This document shows, piece after piece, positions 1-9,012 of a DNA stretch of 64,000 nt; the first letter of the stretch is position 1, and every line of letters begins with the position of its first letter. This DNA is from Isosphaeraceae bacterium EP7 (GTDB lineage: Bacteria > Planctomycetota > Planctomycetia > Isosphaerales > Isosphaeraceae), in the NCBI GenBank assembly GCA_038400315.1, contig CP151667.1, positions 6,397,174 to 6,461,173 on the forward strand. Reading direction: 5' to 3'. Both the position numbers and the translations under genes were made by a program. The notes beneath the pieces are model-generated. The model searched no databases. It saw nothing but the letters and a program-made list of their open reading frames with translations, and was not told where the DNA came from.

Positions 1-1313
1 GCCAGGCCCAGGCAGTGCTGGAGGCGGACTTCCTTGCCGATGCCGTCGACGTCGCCGAAGCCGAAGAGGCCCACCCCCGCGATCCGGTCGACCTTGTCCT
101 TGTTGTCGCCGGCCAGTCCGATCGAGCGGACGCCGGAGACCTCGGAGTCGGCCACGAAGAGGTACTTGCCGTCGGTCGCCAGGCCGCTCGGCTGCGCGAA
201 CTCGGCACTCTGGACGGGGCCGTCGGCGATGTTCTCGCGGCCGTTGCCCGCCCAGACGCTGACCTCCTCGGTCTTGATGTCATACTTCCAGATCTGGTGC
301 GGGCCGGCCATCGCCACGGCCAGGGTGTCGGTTCCCGGGATCAGCAGGACGTCCCAGGGGCTGTTCAGGCCGGTCGCGGTGCCGGGGCCCCCGCCTTCGC
401 GCCGGTTCGACTGCTCGCCGTTGCCCGCCACCGTCTTGACCGACTTGGTTGTCAGGTCAATCGCGCGGATCGCGTGGTTCTCGGTGTCGGCCACGTAGAG
501 GGTCTCGCCCACCAGGGCCATGCCCTGCGGCCGGTTGAACTTGGCCTCGCCGTACTTGCCGTCCGAGAGCCCTTCCTCGCCCGTTCCGTAGGTGGCGATC
601 GCCTTGCCTTCGAGGTCCAGCACCACGATCCGGTTGTGGCCCGTGTCGGCGACGAACAGGCGATTGCCGGGCGTGTCGGCCAGCACCTTGCCGGGGTAGA
701 GCAAGGGCCCGCCGGAGGGCCGGTCGCTCTCGGGCTGGAAGACCAGCTTCGCGTCGCTGAGCTCCCCCGCCTTCTTGTGCTTCTCCGCGAGCTTGCCGAT
801 CACCTTGTCCAGGACGTCGTAATTGCCCTCGCCGCTGACGTAGCCGACGTACTTGCCGGTGGCGTCGAGCAAGACCAGGGTGGGCCAGCTCTGCACGCCG
901 AACCGGTTCCAGATCACCTGATTGGCGTCGTTGACAACTGGGTGCTTGATCCGGAACTCGGCCACTTTCTTGCGGATGTTCTCCGTCTCGCGCTCGGCCG
1001 GGAACTTGGCCGTGTGGACGCCGATGACGACCAGCTCGTCGGGGTATTTCGCCTCAAGCCGGGCCAGATCCGGCAGGATGTGGTGGCAGTTAATGCAGCA
1101 ATAAGTCCAGAAGTCCAGGAGCACGATCTTGCCGCGCAGGTCGTCCATGTGGATCGGCCCGCCGACGTTGATCCAGCCGAGTCCCCCCTCCAGCGAGGGC
1201 TTCATCTCCTCCTGCGCCTGCGCCCTGGGTTGTGCCAGGGAGCTGTACACCAGCGACGCCAGCAGCGCCGCGGCGCCCAGAGTCATGCCCGCCCAGGCTC
1301 TCTTCGCGATCAT
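1..1313 (-). CDS. Thioredoxin-like/NHL-repeat protein (partial, 3' end off window)
   Basis: Reading right to left from an ATG at 1313, the protein opens with a signal-anchor (basic MIAKRAW, then an Ala/Leu core). A thioredoxin-fold domain follows around residues 40-170 with the sequence WTYCCINCHH; the redox pair is C73 and C76. After that come NHL beta-propeller repeats, for example LFVADTGHNRIVVLDL and LYVADTENHAIRAIDL. This Trx-NHL fusion is a known family of secreted or periplasmic thiol-disulfide proteins; its substrate is unknown. About 437 codons are visible with no stop, so the C-terminus lies beyond base 1. A long plus-strand ORF over the same bases is only its antisense shadow. Family assignment is firm; the biological role is not. 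Confidence 0.85.
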   Translation of the reverse strand, partial: MIAKRAWAGMTLGAAALLASLVYSSLAQPRAQAQEEMKPSLEGGLGWINVGGPIHMDDLRGKIVLLDFWTYCCINCHHILPDLARLEAKYPDELVVIGVHTAKFPAERETENIRKKVAEFRIKHPVVNDANQVIWNRFGVQSWPTLVLLDATGKYVGYVSGEGNYDVLDKVIGKLAEKHKKAGELSDAKLVFQPESDRPSGGPLLYPGKVLADTPGNRLFVADTGHNRIVVLDLEGKAIATYGTGEEGLSDGKYGEAKFNRPQGMALVGETLYVADTENHAIRAIDLTTKSVKTVAGNGEQSNRREGGGPGTATGLNSPWDVLLIPGTDTLAVAMAGPHQIWKYDIKTEEVSVWAGNGRENIADGPVQSAEFAQPSGLATDGKYLFVADSEVSGVRSIGLAGDNKDKVDRIAGVGLFGFGDVDGIGKEVRLQHCLGL

Positions 1314-1646
1314 CGGGGGCCAATCCTTTCCTTCGACGATTCGATCCGGGGTTCGGGTGCGGCCTCGGCGCCGTCCCGCCTCCCCTCAACGTTTCAAGCC
1401 CGCATTGTATTCGCCCGAGGGGCCCGCCTGGTCGCTTTTTCCGGCCGCGTCGCCGCCCGGGCAACGTCCCCCGGACGCGAGATCATCTGGCGGCCCCCCG
1501 ACATGGCGGTTAATCTAGCTGACCTTGAGGCCGGTGGCCCCGACCGCGGGGGCCTCTCATGCCCCGACCCCACGCCCATTGCCCGCCCCAGAACGCCGTC
1601 GCCGCGGCCGCGCCGGACAGGCCCCGTCAGGTGAGCATCCCCCGCA
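1314..1646. other. Intergenic region between divergent genes
   Basis: These 333 bases separate the minus-strand Trx/NHL gene from plus-strand prs, so both promoters should lie here. I see no convincing -35/-10 pair, tRNA or strong hairpin. A purine-rich AGGTGAG 15-20 bases before the prs ATG is its likely ribosome-binding site. Confidence 0.5.
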
Positions 1647-2648
1647 ATGGACCAGTCGCTGATTTGCACCTCCAAGCAGGCCGATCCCTACGGCGAGCTG
1701 AAGATTTTTGCGGGCAAGGCCAGCAAAGACCTGGCCGCAAAAATCTGCGAGTACCTGACCATCTCCTGCGCCAAGTCCGAGGCCATGGTCTTCAGCGAGG
1801 GCAATGTCTTCGTCAGGGTCCTTGAGAACGTGCGCGGCCGCGACGTCTTCATCGTCCAGGGGACCGAGCAGCCGGTCAACGACAACTTCATGGAGCTGCT
1901 CTTCTGGATCGACGCCTTCAAGCGCGCGAGCGCCACCCAGGTCACCGCCGTCATCCCCTTCTTCTCCTACGCCAAGGGGGACAAGAAAGATGAGCCACGC
2001 GTCTCCATCCGCGCCCGCGTCTGCGCCGACTGCCTGGAGGCCGCCGGGGCCGACCGCGTCCTGACGCTCGACCTCCACAGCCCGCAAATCCAGGGGTTCT
2101 TCCGGATCCCCGTCGACCACCTCTACGCCATGCCCGTCCTGGCCGACTACTTCCGCAAGAAGCAGATCGAGGACCTGGTCATCGCCTCGCCCGACGTCGG
2201 CTTCAGCAAGCAGGCCAACAAGTTCGCCAAGCTGATGAAGACCTCGTTCGTCATCGGCAACAAGACCCGGGCCGACCACACCGAGACCGCCGAGGTGCTC
2301 GACATCATCGGTTCCGTCGAGGGGAAGAACGTCCTGATCGTCGACGACTTCACCATCTCCGGCGGCACCCTCATCGAGATGGCCCACGCCTGCAAGGCCC
2401 GAGGCGCCAAGGACGTCTACGCCTGCGTCTCGCACGGCGTCTTCTCGCTGGGCTCGGCCGCCAAGATCGCCGCCAGCCCCATCAAGGAGCTGGTCCTCAC
2501 CGACACCATCGGTTATCGAACCGAGCCCCTCCCCCCCAACTGCACCGTCGTCAGCGTCGCCCCCCTCTTCGCCCAGGCCATCCTCTCCATCCACAGCCGA
2601 GAGAGCGTCAGCCGCCTGTTCGAAGACCCGATGCCCGCCGGCGGCTGA
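1647..2648 (+). CDS. prs: Ribose-phosphate pyrophosphokinase (PRPP synthetase)
   Basis: Makes PRPP from ribose 5-phosphate and ATP in the cytoplasm, supplying purine, pyrimidine, His and Trp synthesis. At 333 residues it has the usual family length. Visible motifs are the flexible-loop region FFSYAKGDKKDEPRVSIRA, the LTLDLHSPQIQGFF stretch that follows it, and the PRPP-binding loop VLIVDDFTISGGTLIE. That loop reads TISGGT rather than the common class I form DT(A/G)GT, and the following HGVF also recalls class II (plant-type) enzymes. The N-terminal half looks class I. An AGGTGAG precedes the start. No operon partner is evident; the PEP-CTERM genes downstream have their own leaders. The pyrimidine genes that use PRPP lie about 32 kb away. 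Confidence 0.93.
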   Translation: MDQSLICTSKQADPYGELKIFAGKASKDLAAKICEYLTISCAKSEAMVFSEGNVFVRVLENVRGRDVFIVQGTEQPVNDNFMELLFWIDAFKRASATQVTAVIPFFSYAKGDKKDEPRVSIRARVCADCLEAAGADRVLTLDLHSPQIQGFFRIPVDHLYAMPVLADYFRKKQIEDLVIASPDVGFSKQANKFAKLMKTSFVIGNKTRADHTETAEVLDIIGSVEGKNVLIVDDFTISGGTLIEMAHACKARGAKDVYACVSHGVFSLGSAAKIAASPIKELVLTDTIGYRTEPLPPNCTVVSVAPLFAQAILSIHSRESVSRLFEDPMPAGG

Positions 2649-2663
2649 GTCGAAATCCTGAGA

Positions 2664-2765
2664 TTGACACCCCCCGATCTCGCGGTTACCTTCGCCGCCA
2701 TCCCCTGCGCATGCAACCAAGACAAGGTCGTCGGGTCGGTGCGCGGGGCACACGGATGGCCCCCC
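2664..2765 (+). promoter_or_regulatory. Repeated leader element, copy 1 of 3
   Basis: The ~100 bp before the first PEP-CTERM paralogue begins with TTGACA (2664-2669). It contains GATCTC ten or so bases on, GCATGCAA near 2708, and the block GGTCGTCGGGTCGGTGC. Copies 2 and 3 carry the same blocks at matching positions before the other two paralogues. TTGACA could be a -35 box, but the hexamer 17 bases further on (TACCTT) is a weak -10. Whether the element acts as promoter DNA or leader RNA cannot be told from sequence alone. Confidence 0.55.
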
Positions 2766-3569
2766 ATGCTTTCCTCATGGAAGCGGTTTGCGGCGAAGAG
2801 CCTCACCCTCGTCGCGATCTCTGTGTTCGCCTCGGAGTCCGAAGCCTCCAATCTGGTCACGAGTTACGACCAATGGAGGACGTTCCCCGACCAGTCGATC
2901 ACGGTTCCCGGAGACACACCCTTCCAGGGCCTCACGTTCCAGTCCGGCAACACATCGATGGCGGGCAAGATCCCGGAGTTCGTCCCTTCCCCGGACGACT
3001 TTCCCGTATTTACCGGGACGAGGCATCCGTTCACCGCGACGGATCAGGGATCGTTCCTCATGTTCGTCCATTTCGACCGTCCTGAAGGGGGTGAATCCTC
3101 GTCGGAACCCTTACGCGTCTATCTCGCGATCAAGGGGACATTCCAAGGCCAGCTCGGCGGCTATTCCGTTGACCCGAGGAAGGATTATCCTTCGATCGGC
3201 GGCAAATACACCGGCAACGTCGAATCGGTCCGGGTCAGCGGGATGACGCTCGACGGCCAGCTTCGCTCCGCCGAGATCACCGACCCCAAGCAGGTGGTCG
3301 ACCCCGCCCTGATCGCCAGCGTCGTCGAAGGCACCAACATCCCCGCGTCGTTGGTCGACGCCTTCCTGCACCTCGACCGCTACAGCGTCAAGGGTGATAT
3401 CGGCGTCAAGTCCACAAACTTCAAGCGGCAGCTCAATCTGACCCTCGCCGCCACCTCTCCCGCCCCCGAGCCGGTGCCCGAGCCCACCACCCTCCTCACC
3501 TTCGCGGCGCTCATCGGCGGCCTCGCCTATCGTCGGCTCCGCCCTCACGCCACCCCAGCCTCGGCCTGA
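2766..3569 (+). CDS. PEP-CTERM sorting domain protein, tandem paralogue 1
   Basis: A secreted protein of 267 residues. It has an N-terminal signal peptide (MLSSWKRFAAKSL, hydrophobic core, then cleavage near SEASN) and ends with a PEP-CTERM anchor: VPEPTTLLTF, a transmembrane stretch, and a basic YRRLRP tail. This signal is recognised by the exosortase/EpsH system in bacteria that make exopolysaccharide. The body is an uncharacterised beta-rich domain that aligns with the next two genes (LVT-YDQ, LDG, DPSK/DPKQ, LHLDRYS blocks). An upstream in-frame extension to 2664 would add the leader as protein; I chose the ATG at 2766 because it begins the signal peptide. Function of the body is unknown. 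Confidence 0.8.
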   Translation: MLSSWKRFAAKSLTLVAISVFASESEASNLVTSYDQWRTFPDQSITVPGDTPFQGLTFQSGNTSMAGKIPEFVPSPDDFPVFTGTRHPFTATDQGSFLMFVHFDRPEGGESSSEPLRVYLAIKGTFQGQLGGYSVDPRKDYPSIGGKYTGNVESVRVSGMTLDGQLRSAEITDPKQVVDPALIASVVEGTNIPASLVDAFLHLDRYSVKGDIGVKSTNFKRQLNLTLAATSPAPEPVPEPTTLLTFAALIGGLAYRRLRPHATPASA

Positions 3570-3750
3570 GCTCAAGTCGCCGACCGTTGATCCGATCCAA
3601 AGGCTCGGCCTGAGCACCCGCGGGCCCGGGCCCTCAGCCAATTCGAAGTGGCCTCGCAGGCAATCTCGCGACGAGAACGACCCGAGAATTGTCGGGATCT
3701 TGGCCAGCTCGGGATCCAAGGACCGCCGACGGCGAGACGTCAAGTTGGGA

Positions 3751-3852
3751 TTGACACAACTCGATCCCGCGGCGACCATCGCCGCGATTCCCTCCGCGTG
3801 CATCTTCGACACGGTCGTCGGATCGATGCAGGGGGCGCACGGATGCGACCTA
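3751..3852 (+). promoter_or_regulatory. Repeated leader element, copy 2 of 3
   Basis: TTGACA at 3751-3756 is followed by GATCCC, GCGTGCAT and GGTCGTCGGATCGATGC, in the same order and almost the same spacing as copy 1. TTGACA sits 102 bases from the ATG in both. The upstream stretch 3570-3750 has no gene, and I see nothing else in it beyond a GC-rich segment near 3620-3640. Confidence 0.55.
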
Positions 3853-4620
3853 ATGCTCTCCTCGCGGATGCTCCCGACGACAGCCCTCGTCCTCGCCCTG
3901 CTCGGCTCAATCGCCCCGGCAACCCCTGCTTCGGCCTCAACCCTGGTCACCTTCTGGGATCAGCGACACATCTTCAGTGAGAATTCATACCAGCTCTCGG
4001 CTGACCCCTCGTTCGGTGGCACGGCGATCAAGGGGGAGCGAGGGATTGCAGGTGTATTCGGCCCGCGATACACGTCAGACGGCATGTCAGACGGTACCCT
4101 GTGGCACGCGACCGACTCGAATTCGTTCGCCATCATTGCAAACTTCATCGTCCCCTCGGACACCCAGAACGATACGGGCCGCCGAGTCTGGGTCACGCTC
4201 GAAGGCTCCTACACCGGGGACCTGACAGGCGGAGACCGGTTTGGCAGGATGAGCGGCTCCTATACCGGCCAGGTCAATTCCATTCACCTCGGTGGCTCGA
4301 CCCTCGACGGAGAACGAGTCTCCCTCGACATCACAGATCCCTCGAAGCCCATCGATTACACCGCAGTCTCCCGATCCATCGAGGGAACGGACGTCCCGCT
4401 TGCCCTGATCGACGGCTTCCTTCATCTCAACCGCTACAGCATCTCCGGCTACATCGGCGGCGGCCACTACGATGTCCGCCTGCTCACCCTGAACATCGCC
4501 GGCGGCCCCGCCCCCGAGCCGGTCCCCGAGCCCGCCACGCTCCTCACCTTCGCGGCCCTGCTGGGTGGCCTCGCATACCGCCAGTTCCGCAGCAACGCGA
4601 GCCCAGTACCAGCCGTCTGA
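3853..4620 (+). CDS. PEP-CTERM sorting domain protein, tandem paralogue 2
   Basis: Secreted protein of 255 residues and a paralogue of its two neighbours. Signal peptide MLSSRMLPTTALVLALLGSI is followed by cleavage around ASAS. The central domain shares ADPSFGGT, SYTGQVNSIHLGGSTLDG, DITDPSKPIDY and GFLHLNRYSISG with paralogue 3. The C-terminus has VPEPATLLTF, a hydrophobic helix and a basic tail (YRQFR). The start at 3853 heads the signal peptide; the second Met (3868) is an alternative. The 3' flank (GAGCCCTGGCGCCGAGGCG) resembles that after paralogue 3, so whole transcription units seem to have been duplicated. The role is unknown; the anchor implies surface or matrix localisation. Confidence 0.8.
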   Translation: MLSSRMLPTTALVLALLGSIAPATPASASTLVTFWDQRHIFSENSYQLSADPSFGGTAIKGERGIAGVFGPRYTSDGMSDGTLWHATDSNSFAIIANFIVPSDTQNDTGRRVWVTLEGSYTGDLTGGDRFGRMSGSYTGQVNSIHLGGSTLDGERVSLDITDPSKPIDYTAVSRSIEGTDVPLALIDGFLHLNRYSISGYIGGGHYDVRLLTLNIAGGPAPEPVPEPATLLTFAALLGGLAYRQFRSNASPVPAV

Positions 4621-4771
4621 GCCCTGGCGCCGAGGCGAATCCACCGCGGAGCCCAGCCCGGCCACTTCGCGTGGGCGGCTATCCGATCGTCAGCCGTGCA
4701 ATTGTCCATTCACGGCTCCAAGGACAGGCTTCCGGGGCCACGAGAGCGGCGACCGACTCAGACGATCGGGA

Positions 4772-4871
4772 TTGACATCATCCGATCTCAAAGCGATTGT
4801 CTCCACATCCCCCTCGCATGCAACCACGACAGGGCTGTCGGGTCGATGCCCGGGGACCATGAAAGCCCCCA
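4772..4871 (+). promoter_or_regulatory. Repeated leader element, copy 3 of 3
   Basis: TTGACA at 4772-4777, then GATCTC, GCATGCAACCA, and GGCTGTCGGGTCGATGC, again about 100 bases before the start codon. A small length difference between TTGACA and GCATGCA shifts the reading frame relative to copies 1 and 2. The shared signal is therefore nucleic acid, not an N-terminal peptide. Confidence 0.55.
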
Positions 4872-5660
4872 ATGACCACGTCATGGATGTGTCGCACCGC
4901 GAGTCTCCTCGTCCTCACCCTGATCGGCGCGATCGCCCCGGTGTCACCCGCCTCGGCATCGACCCTCGTCACCTACTACGACAAGATGCGCAACTTCGAC
5001 AATGATTCGGCCCCCGTTTCGGCCGATCCATCGTTTGCCGGCACAACGATCGCGCTGAACTATGGCCCCATTTCGACAGGTGTTCTGTCCGATTTGACAT
5101 ACTCGCCGATCGATGGCCGATATCGCGGGACCGACCAGGGGACCTTCACGGTTTTCACCTACTTCAATCGCCCGATCAGCGGTCGGCGTGATTCTTTCGA
5201 TCCTGATCCGAGCGATCCCTTCCCGCCGTATGTCGCGATCAGCGGCACTTATATCGGGCAAATCGTCGGAGGTGGTGTTGAGGACAGAGCCGGTGGCAGC
5301 TATACCGTCCAGGTCAACCATCTCTACCTCTCCGGAATGACTGCCGACGGGGACCACCTCTCAATCGACACCTCCGACCCCTCGAAGCCCATCGATTACA
5401 ACGCAGTCTCCCGACTCCTTGAGGGGAGGGATATTCCCCTGGCGTTGGTCGACGGCTACCTCCATCTCGACCGCTACAGTGGCACCGGCTCGATCACCGA
5501 TGGTCACCGGAGCACGAAATTGCTCACCCTGACCATCGCCGGTGGCCCCGCCCCCGAGCCGGTGCCCGAGCCCGCCACCGTCCTCACATTCGTTGCCCTC
5601 ATCGGTGGCCTCGCCTACCGTCGCTTCAACAGCCCGGCGAGCCCGGCACCGGATTGCTGA
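4872..5660 (+). CDS. PEP-CTERM sorting domain protein, tandem paralogue 3
   Basis: Secreted protein of 262 residues, closest to paralogue 2. Signal peptide MTTSWMCRTASLLVLTLIG leads to a cleavage region near SPASAS. The body includes STLVTYYDKMRNF, GSYTVQVNHLYLSGMTADG, SDPSKPIDYNAVSR and GYLHLDRYSGTGS. A C-terminal PEP-CTERM anchor follows (VPEPATVLTF, hydrophobic helix, YRRF). It is the last of three head-to-tail copies, all under the same kind of leader. The bodies have diverged far more than the anchor and the leader. No enzymatic motif is visible. Surface or matrix protein is inferred from the anchor only. Confidence 0.8.
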   Translation: MTTSWMCRTASLLVLTLIGAIAPVSPASASTLVTYYDKMRNFDNDSAPVSADPSFAGTTIALNYGPISTGVLSDLTYSPIDGRYRGTDQGTFTVFTYFNRPISGRRDSFDPDPSDPFPPYVAISGTYIGQIVGGGVEDRAGGSYTVQVNHLYLSGMTADGDHLSIDTSDPSKPIDYNAVSRLLEGRDIPLALVDGYLHLDRYSGTGSITDGHRSTKLLTLTIAGGPAPEPVPEPATVLTFVALIGGLAYRRFNSPASPAPDC

Positions 5661-6044
5661 GCCCTCGCATCGAGGCGAACGAACCGACCGCGACCGAAGC
5701 CAGCCCGGCCACCCCGCAACAGCGTCGATTCAATCGACGTCGGCGAGGTCGATCGGGCCGTTTCATGCGCCAGAGCGCGGGCCGACACTGGTGGGGCGAA
5801 TGGTGGCCCTGCCAGCATTCGCCGTCCGGTCGGGGAGCGGACACAAATCCGCCTCAGGTGGACATAATTTCGACGTGCGCCGCGATGATTCGAGCGACAC
5901 CCGCGTCGATTCGCCCGAGAATCAGGCATTTTGGGCCCTCGAACGACCAGGGCATGGGGCATGCATTGACGCTTGATTGACCGGCCATGCACGGCGGCAA
6001 TCGGCCGTGCCGGGTGGACCGGCCCTCCCCCCCCCGAGGTTTCC
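5661..6044 (+). other. Intergenic region with a perfect palindrome
   Basis: No gene is supported in these 384 bases. At 5723-5739 there is a near-perfect palindrome, CGTCGATT-c-AATCGACG, that could be an operator or a short transcript-ending hairpin. A CCCGAGG 6-12 bases before 6045 is the probable ribosome-binding site of the DUF1559 gene. Confidence 0.4.
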
Positions 6045-7067
6045 ATGCGTCGAAACGCATTCACGCTCATCGAGCTTTTGGTGGTCATCTCGATCATCGC
6101 CGTGCTCATCGCCCTCTTGCTCCCCGCCGTGCAGAGCGCCCGCGAGGCCGCCAGGCGCATCCAGTGCACGAATAACCTCAAGCAGATGGGGTTGGCCGTC
6201 CACAACTATGAGTCGACCGTCGGCGGTCTGCCCCCCACGCTCTGCATCACTGGGGTCGGCACGACCGTTACCTGGACGAACAGCTTCGGGCCGCACGCGC
6301 GGGTACTCCCCTATCTGGAACAGGGGAACATCTTCAACACCACCAACTTCACCGTTGATATGCAGTCGCCCCCCAACACCACGGTGCTGGCTCAGGTGAT
6401 CGGCACGCTCATCTGCCCCAGCGAGATCAAGCCCAACACCAGGCCCCTGGCCGACGGCACGCGTTATGGCATCTCCAACTATGGCTACGTCACCGGCGAC
6501 TGGTACGTCTGGGGCGGCCTGGGCAGCACCCGCCAGAACCGGGGCGCCTTTGGCGTCAACCTCTCGCGCGGCTGGTCGAGCTTCCAGGATGGCACCTCGA
6601 ACACGTTGCTGATGAGCGAGGGAAAAGCCTTCTTCGACTACATCCGCGACTGCGGCACGCTCGCCAACATCAACAACCCCGACATCATCCCGCCGCCCAA
6701 CGCCGACCCCTACACCGTCGCCCCCGAATACCTCTCCGGTTGCGCCCTGCGGCCGCAGGAGGGGCGCACCCAGTGGTTCGAGTCGGGCTCGCACCACAAC
6801 GGGATCACCACCGCATGGCCCCCCAACAAGGTCATCCCCGGCGGCCCCAACCGCGTCTACCCCGACAGCGACCTCAATGGCAGCCGAGAGAAGCTTGGCA
6901 GGCCCAGCTATGCCGCGTCCACCGCGCGAAGCTTCCACCCCGGTGGCGTCAACACGCTCTTCGGCGATGGATCCGTCAAATTTGTGAAATCCACCATTGA
7001 TGGCATGATATGGCGTTCGCTCGGCACAGTCGCCGGCGGCGAGATCGTCTCGGCCGACGCATTCTGA
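6045..7067 (+). CDS. DUF1559 domain-containing prepilin-like protein
   Basis: 340 residues. It begins with a class III/type IV pilin-type signal, [16 protein letters not shown], with the conserved Glu five residues after the predicted cleavage site. A long hydrophobic helix and the typical [20 protein letters not shown] follow. The C-terminal part has the DUF1559 signature region around [17 protein letters not shown] (the H-x9-DG motif). This family is massively expanded in planctomycetes, and its members are thought to be pseudopilin-like surface or periplasmic proteins. Start chosen at 6045 because the pilin leader begins there. Specific function is unknown. Confidence 0.93.
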   Translation: MRRNAFTLIELLVVISIIAVLIALLLPAVQSAREAARRIQCTNNLKQMGLAVHNYESTVGGLPPTLCITGVGTTVTWTNSFGPHARVLPYLEQGNIFNTTNFTVDMQSPPNTTVLAQVIGTLICPSEIKPNTRPLADGTRYGISNYGYVTGDWYVWGGLGSTRQNRGAFGVNLSRGWSSFQDGTSNTLLMSEGKAFFDYIRDCGTLANINNPDIIPPPNADPYTVAPEYLSGCALRPQEGRTQWFESGSHHNGITTAWPPNKVIPGGPNRVYPDSDLNGSREKLGRPSYAASTARSFHPGGVNTLFGDGSVKFVKSTIDGMIWRSLGTVAGGEIVSADAF

Positions 7068-7110
7068 AGCCTCTACCTGGGGATCGGCCCGGCGGCCTCA
7101 CGCCGGATCT

Positions 7111-7131
7111 GGCCGGATTCGCCATCCGGCC
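7111..7131 (+). terminator. Hairpin after the DUF1559 gene
   Basis: GGCCGGAT-tcgcc-ATCCGGCC forms a perfect 8-bp stem 44 bases after the stop codon. There is no T-tract, so it may be a Rho-dependent or mRNA-stabilising hairpin rather than a classic intrinsic terminator. Confidence 0.4.
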
Positions 7132-7581
7132 TCGTCCCGATTGACTTCCAGGTCGGCCGGGCCTATGCCATCCGGCGGGCCCCTCTTGCATAATGCCGGC
7201 CGGTCGCTCAGAATCCGAAATGCCAGGCGAAGCCGGCGAATCGTCGCACCCGTGCGAGGCAAGGTAGGGGTGGTGCACATCCCGGCAAGACCGCCCGACC
7301 GCGGCCCCGGGCCTCCTCGACGCGCCCCCGTATCCTCGATACGGGCCCGCCCGAGGAAGTGCCCGGCCGCCCGGGGGGTCCTGGACTTACGTTCGGCTCA
7401 CGCGTCGCCGCGTGCGGGGCCGTCGCGCCCCCAGAACTCGCAGTCACGACGCCACGTCCCATCCATTCTGATCTTCAGATCCTTCAACTCATGAATGCGT
7501 GAATGGCCCGCCGCCCGCGCCCCGGGATGGGCGTCGGCCGCCACCGCGGCGGGCCGAACTCGGCCCCCAGGAGATCGAACG
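7132..7581 (+). other. Gene-free stretch before the beta-propeller gene
   Basis: About 450 bases with no supported gene. TTGACT at 7141 followed 17 bases later by TATGCC is a possible weak promoter, but it would leave a 5' UTR of about 400 bases. CAGGAG at 7568-7573 is a clear ribosome-binding site for the ATG at 7582. Confidence 0.35.
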
Positions 7582-9012
7582 ATGACGCGACGCAAGACGT
7601 TGGCAATCGCCTGCCTAACCCTGGCCGCGACTTACGGGGCGGCGGCCCCCGGGGCGCAGGCCCAGCCGGTCGTGGCGGCCCCCTACCGGGCGAAGCTCTC
7701 CATCGAGACCGCCCTGCCCGCCCTGCCGGGCCACCCGACGCAGATGGCCTGGGGCCCTCGGGCCAGGCTCTACGTCATCAGCACAAATTCGGGCATTACC
7801 AGCTATCGATACAACTGGATCACCGGCAAGCTGACCAGCCCCGTCCAGGCCCTCCCCTCCGCCAACGGCCTCGGCCTCGCGTTCCACGGAGGCGACCTCT
7901 ACTACTCAAGCATGGACGGCTCGCTCTGGAAGGCCAATGACGCCAACGGCAACGGCCTCTTCGGCGAGACCGGCCTGGGCGAGCTGAAGGTTGCGCTCGT
8001 CACCGGCATCCCCATCGGCGACCACGGCGTCGACAACATCCAGATCGCTGGCAACACCCTCTACGTCGGCATCGGCACCCGCACCATCAACGGCCAGAGC
8101 GGCCCGCTCTCCAGCGGCGCCCTCGACGACTTTGGCAACCAGGGCTTCTTCAGCGGCGGCCCGGGCAACACCTGGGGAGACTCGTCCTACAACGGCACCA
8201 TCGCCTGGATCAAGGATCTCGGGCAGGTCGTCAACGCCACCAACTCGGCCAACGCCTTCAACACCGTTCCCGCCAACATCTCTCAGGCCTTGATCCAGGA
8301 CGACTCCGGCCCCGTCACCAAGACCGACGCGGGCAAGCTCGTCGTCCACTCCGCGGGCACCCGCAACCCCTTCGGCCTCGCCCTCGACGCCGCCGGCCAG
8401 CTCTTCTTCACCGTGAACTACAACCGGGCGAAGACCAACGGCGACGGCACCACCGTGCAGGCCCACCCCAAGGACGTCGTCGGGCCCGACCTCTCCATGG
8501 AAGTCTCCGACCAGCTCTTCAGGGCCGTCCCGGGGGCGGACTACGGCTTCGCCAACGTCAACTGGCGCGGCAAGTCCCCTTTCCTCAGCCTCAATGCCGA
8601 CGGCCCCAACCGGGCCCATTCCATCACCTTCGACAACCTGGCCAACCCAGGGCCCTACGTCCTGCACAACCCGGCCCAACCCGTCGGGCTCGGCCCGAAC
8701 GCCTCCGCCGACGGCGCCTCGTTCTTCTACGCCGCCGGCCTGCCCGATGACCTCGCCGGCAACCTCTTCATCGTCCGCTTCAACGACGAGGTCACCGAAT
8801 CGAGCCCCGGCAGCCGCACCCTCCGCTACGCTGACCTCGTCGCCGTCGACGTCCAGACCGGCGCAACCAAGCGCGTGGCCTCGCAATTCAGCAGCCCGCT
8901 TGCGGTCCTCTCCGACGGCCTGGGCAGGCTCCTCGTCGCCGACTTCGGCCTGACTAGCAACCCCGGCGGCAACGGGGCCATCTATACCCTCAAGGTCAAG
9001 CAGACCCGCTAG
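7582..9012 (+). CDS. Secreted glucose/sorbosone dehydrogenase-like beta-propeller protein
   Basis: 476 residues, with a Sec signal peptide (MTRRKTLAIACLTLAATYG, cleavage near AQAQP). The rest looks like a soluble quinoprotein-type beta-propeller. Visible elements are AWGPRARLYV, HGGDLYYSSMDGSLWKAND, GDHGVDNIQIAGNTLYVGIG, AGTRNPFGLALDAAGQLFFT and GADYGFANVNW, in the order seen in the PQQ glucose/sorbosone dehydrogenase-like superfamily. Many members lack PQQ, and I cannot confirm cofactor residues. Start at 7582 is supported by CAGGAG nine bases upstream and by the signal peptide. A REP-like hairpin and a PEP-CTERM gene follow. Confidence 0.75.
   Translation: MTRRKTLAIACLTLAATYGAAAPGAQAQPVVAAPYRAKLSIETALPALPGHPTQMAWGPRARLYVISTNSGITSYRYNWITGKLTSPVQALPSANGLGLAFHGGDLYYSSMDGSLWKANDANGNGLFGETGLGELKVALVTGIPIGDHGVDNIQIAGNTLYVGIGTRTINGQSGPLSSGALDDFGNQGFFSGGPGNTWGDSSYNGTIAWIKDLGQVVNATNSANAFNTVPANISQALIQDDSGPVTKTDAGKLVVHSAGTRNPFGLALDAAGQLFFTVNYNRAKTNGDGTTVQAHPKDVVGPDLSMEVSDQLFRAVPGADYGFANVNWRGKSPFLSLNADGPNRAHSITFDNLANPGPYVLHNPAQPVGLGPNASADGASFFYAAGLPDDLAGNLFIVRFNDEVTESSPGSRTLRYADLVAVDVQTGATKRVASQFSSPLAVLSDGLGRLLVADFGLTSNPGGNGAIYTLKVKQTR

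Noticed and set aside
15-1634. 539-residue plus-strand open frame
   Set aside because: It is antisense to the Trx/NHL gene, whose minus-strand translation shows real motifs (CCINC, NHL repeats). The plus frame is a GC-driven shadow.
2664-2765. N-terminal extension of the first PEP-CTERM protein through the leader
   Set aside because: The signal peptide starts at 2766, and the equivalent leader before the third paralogue is out of frame, so the conserved block is not peptide.
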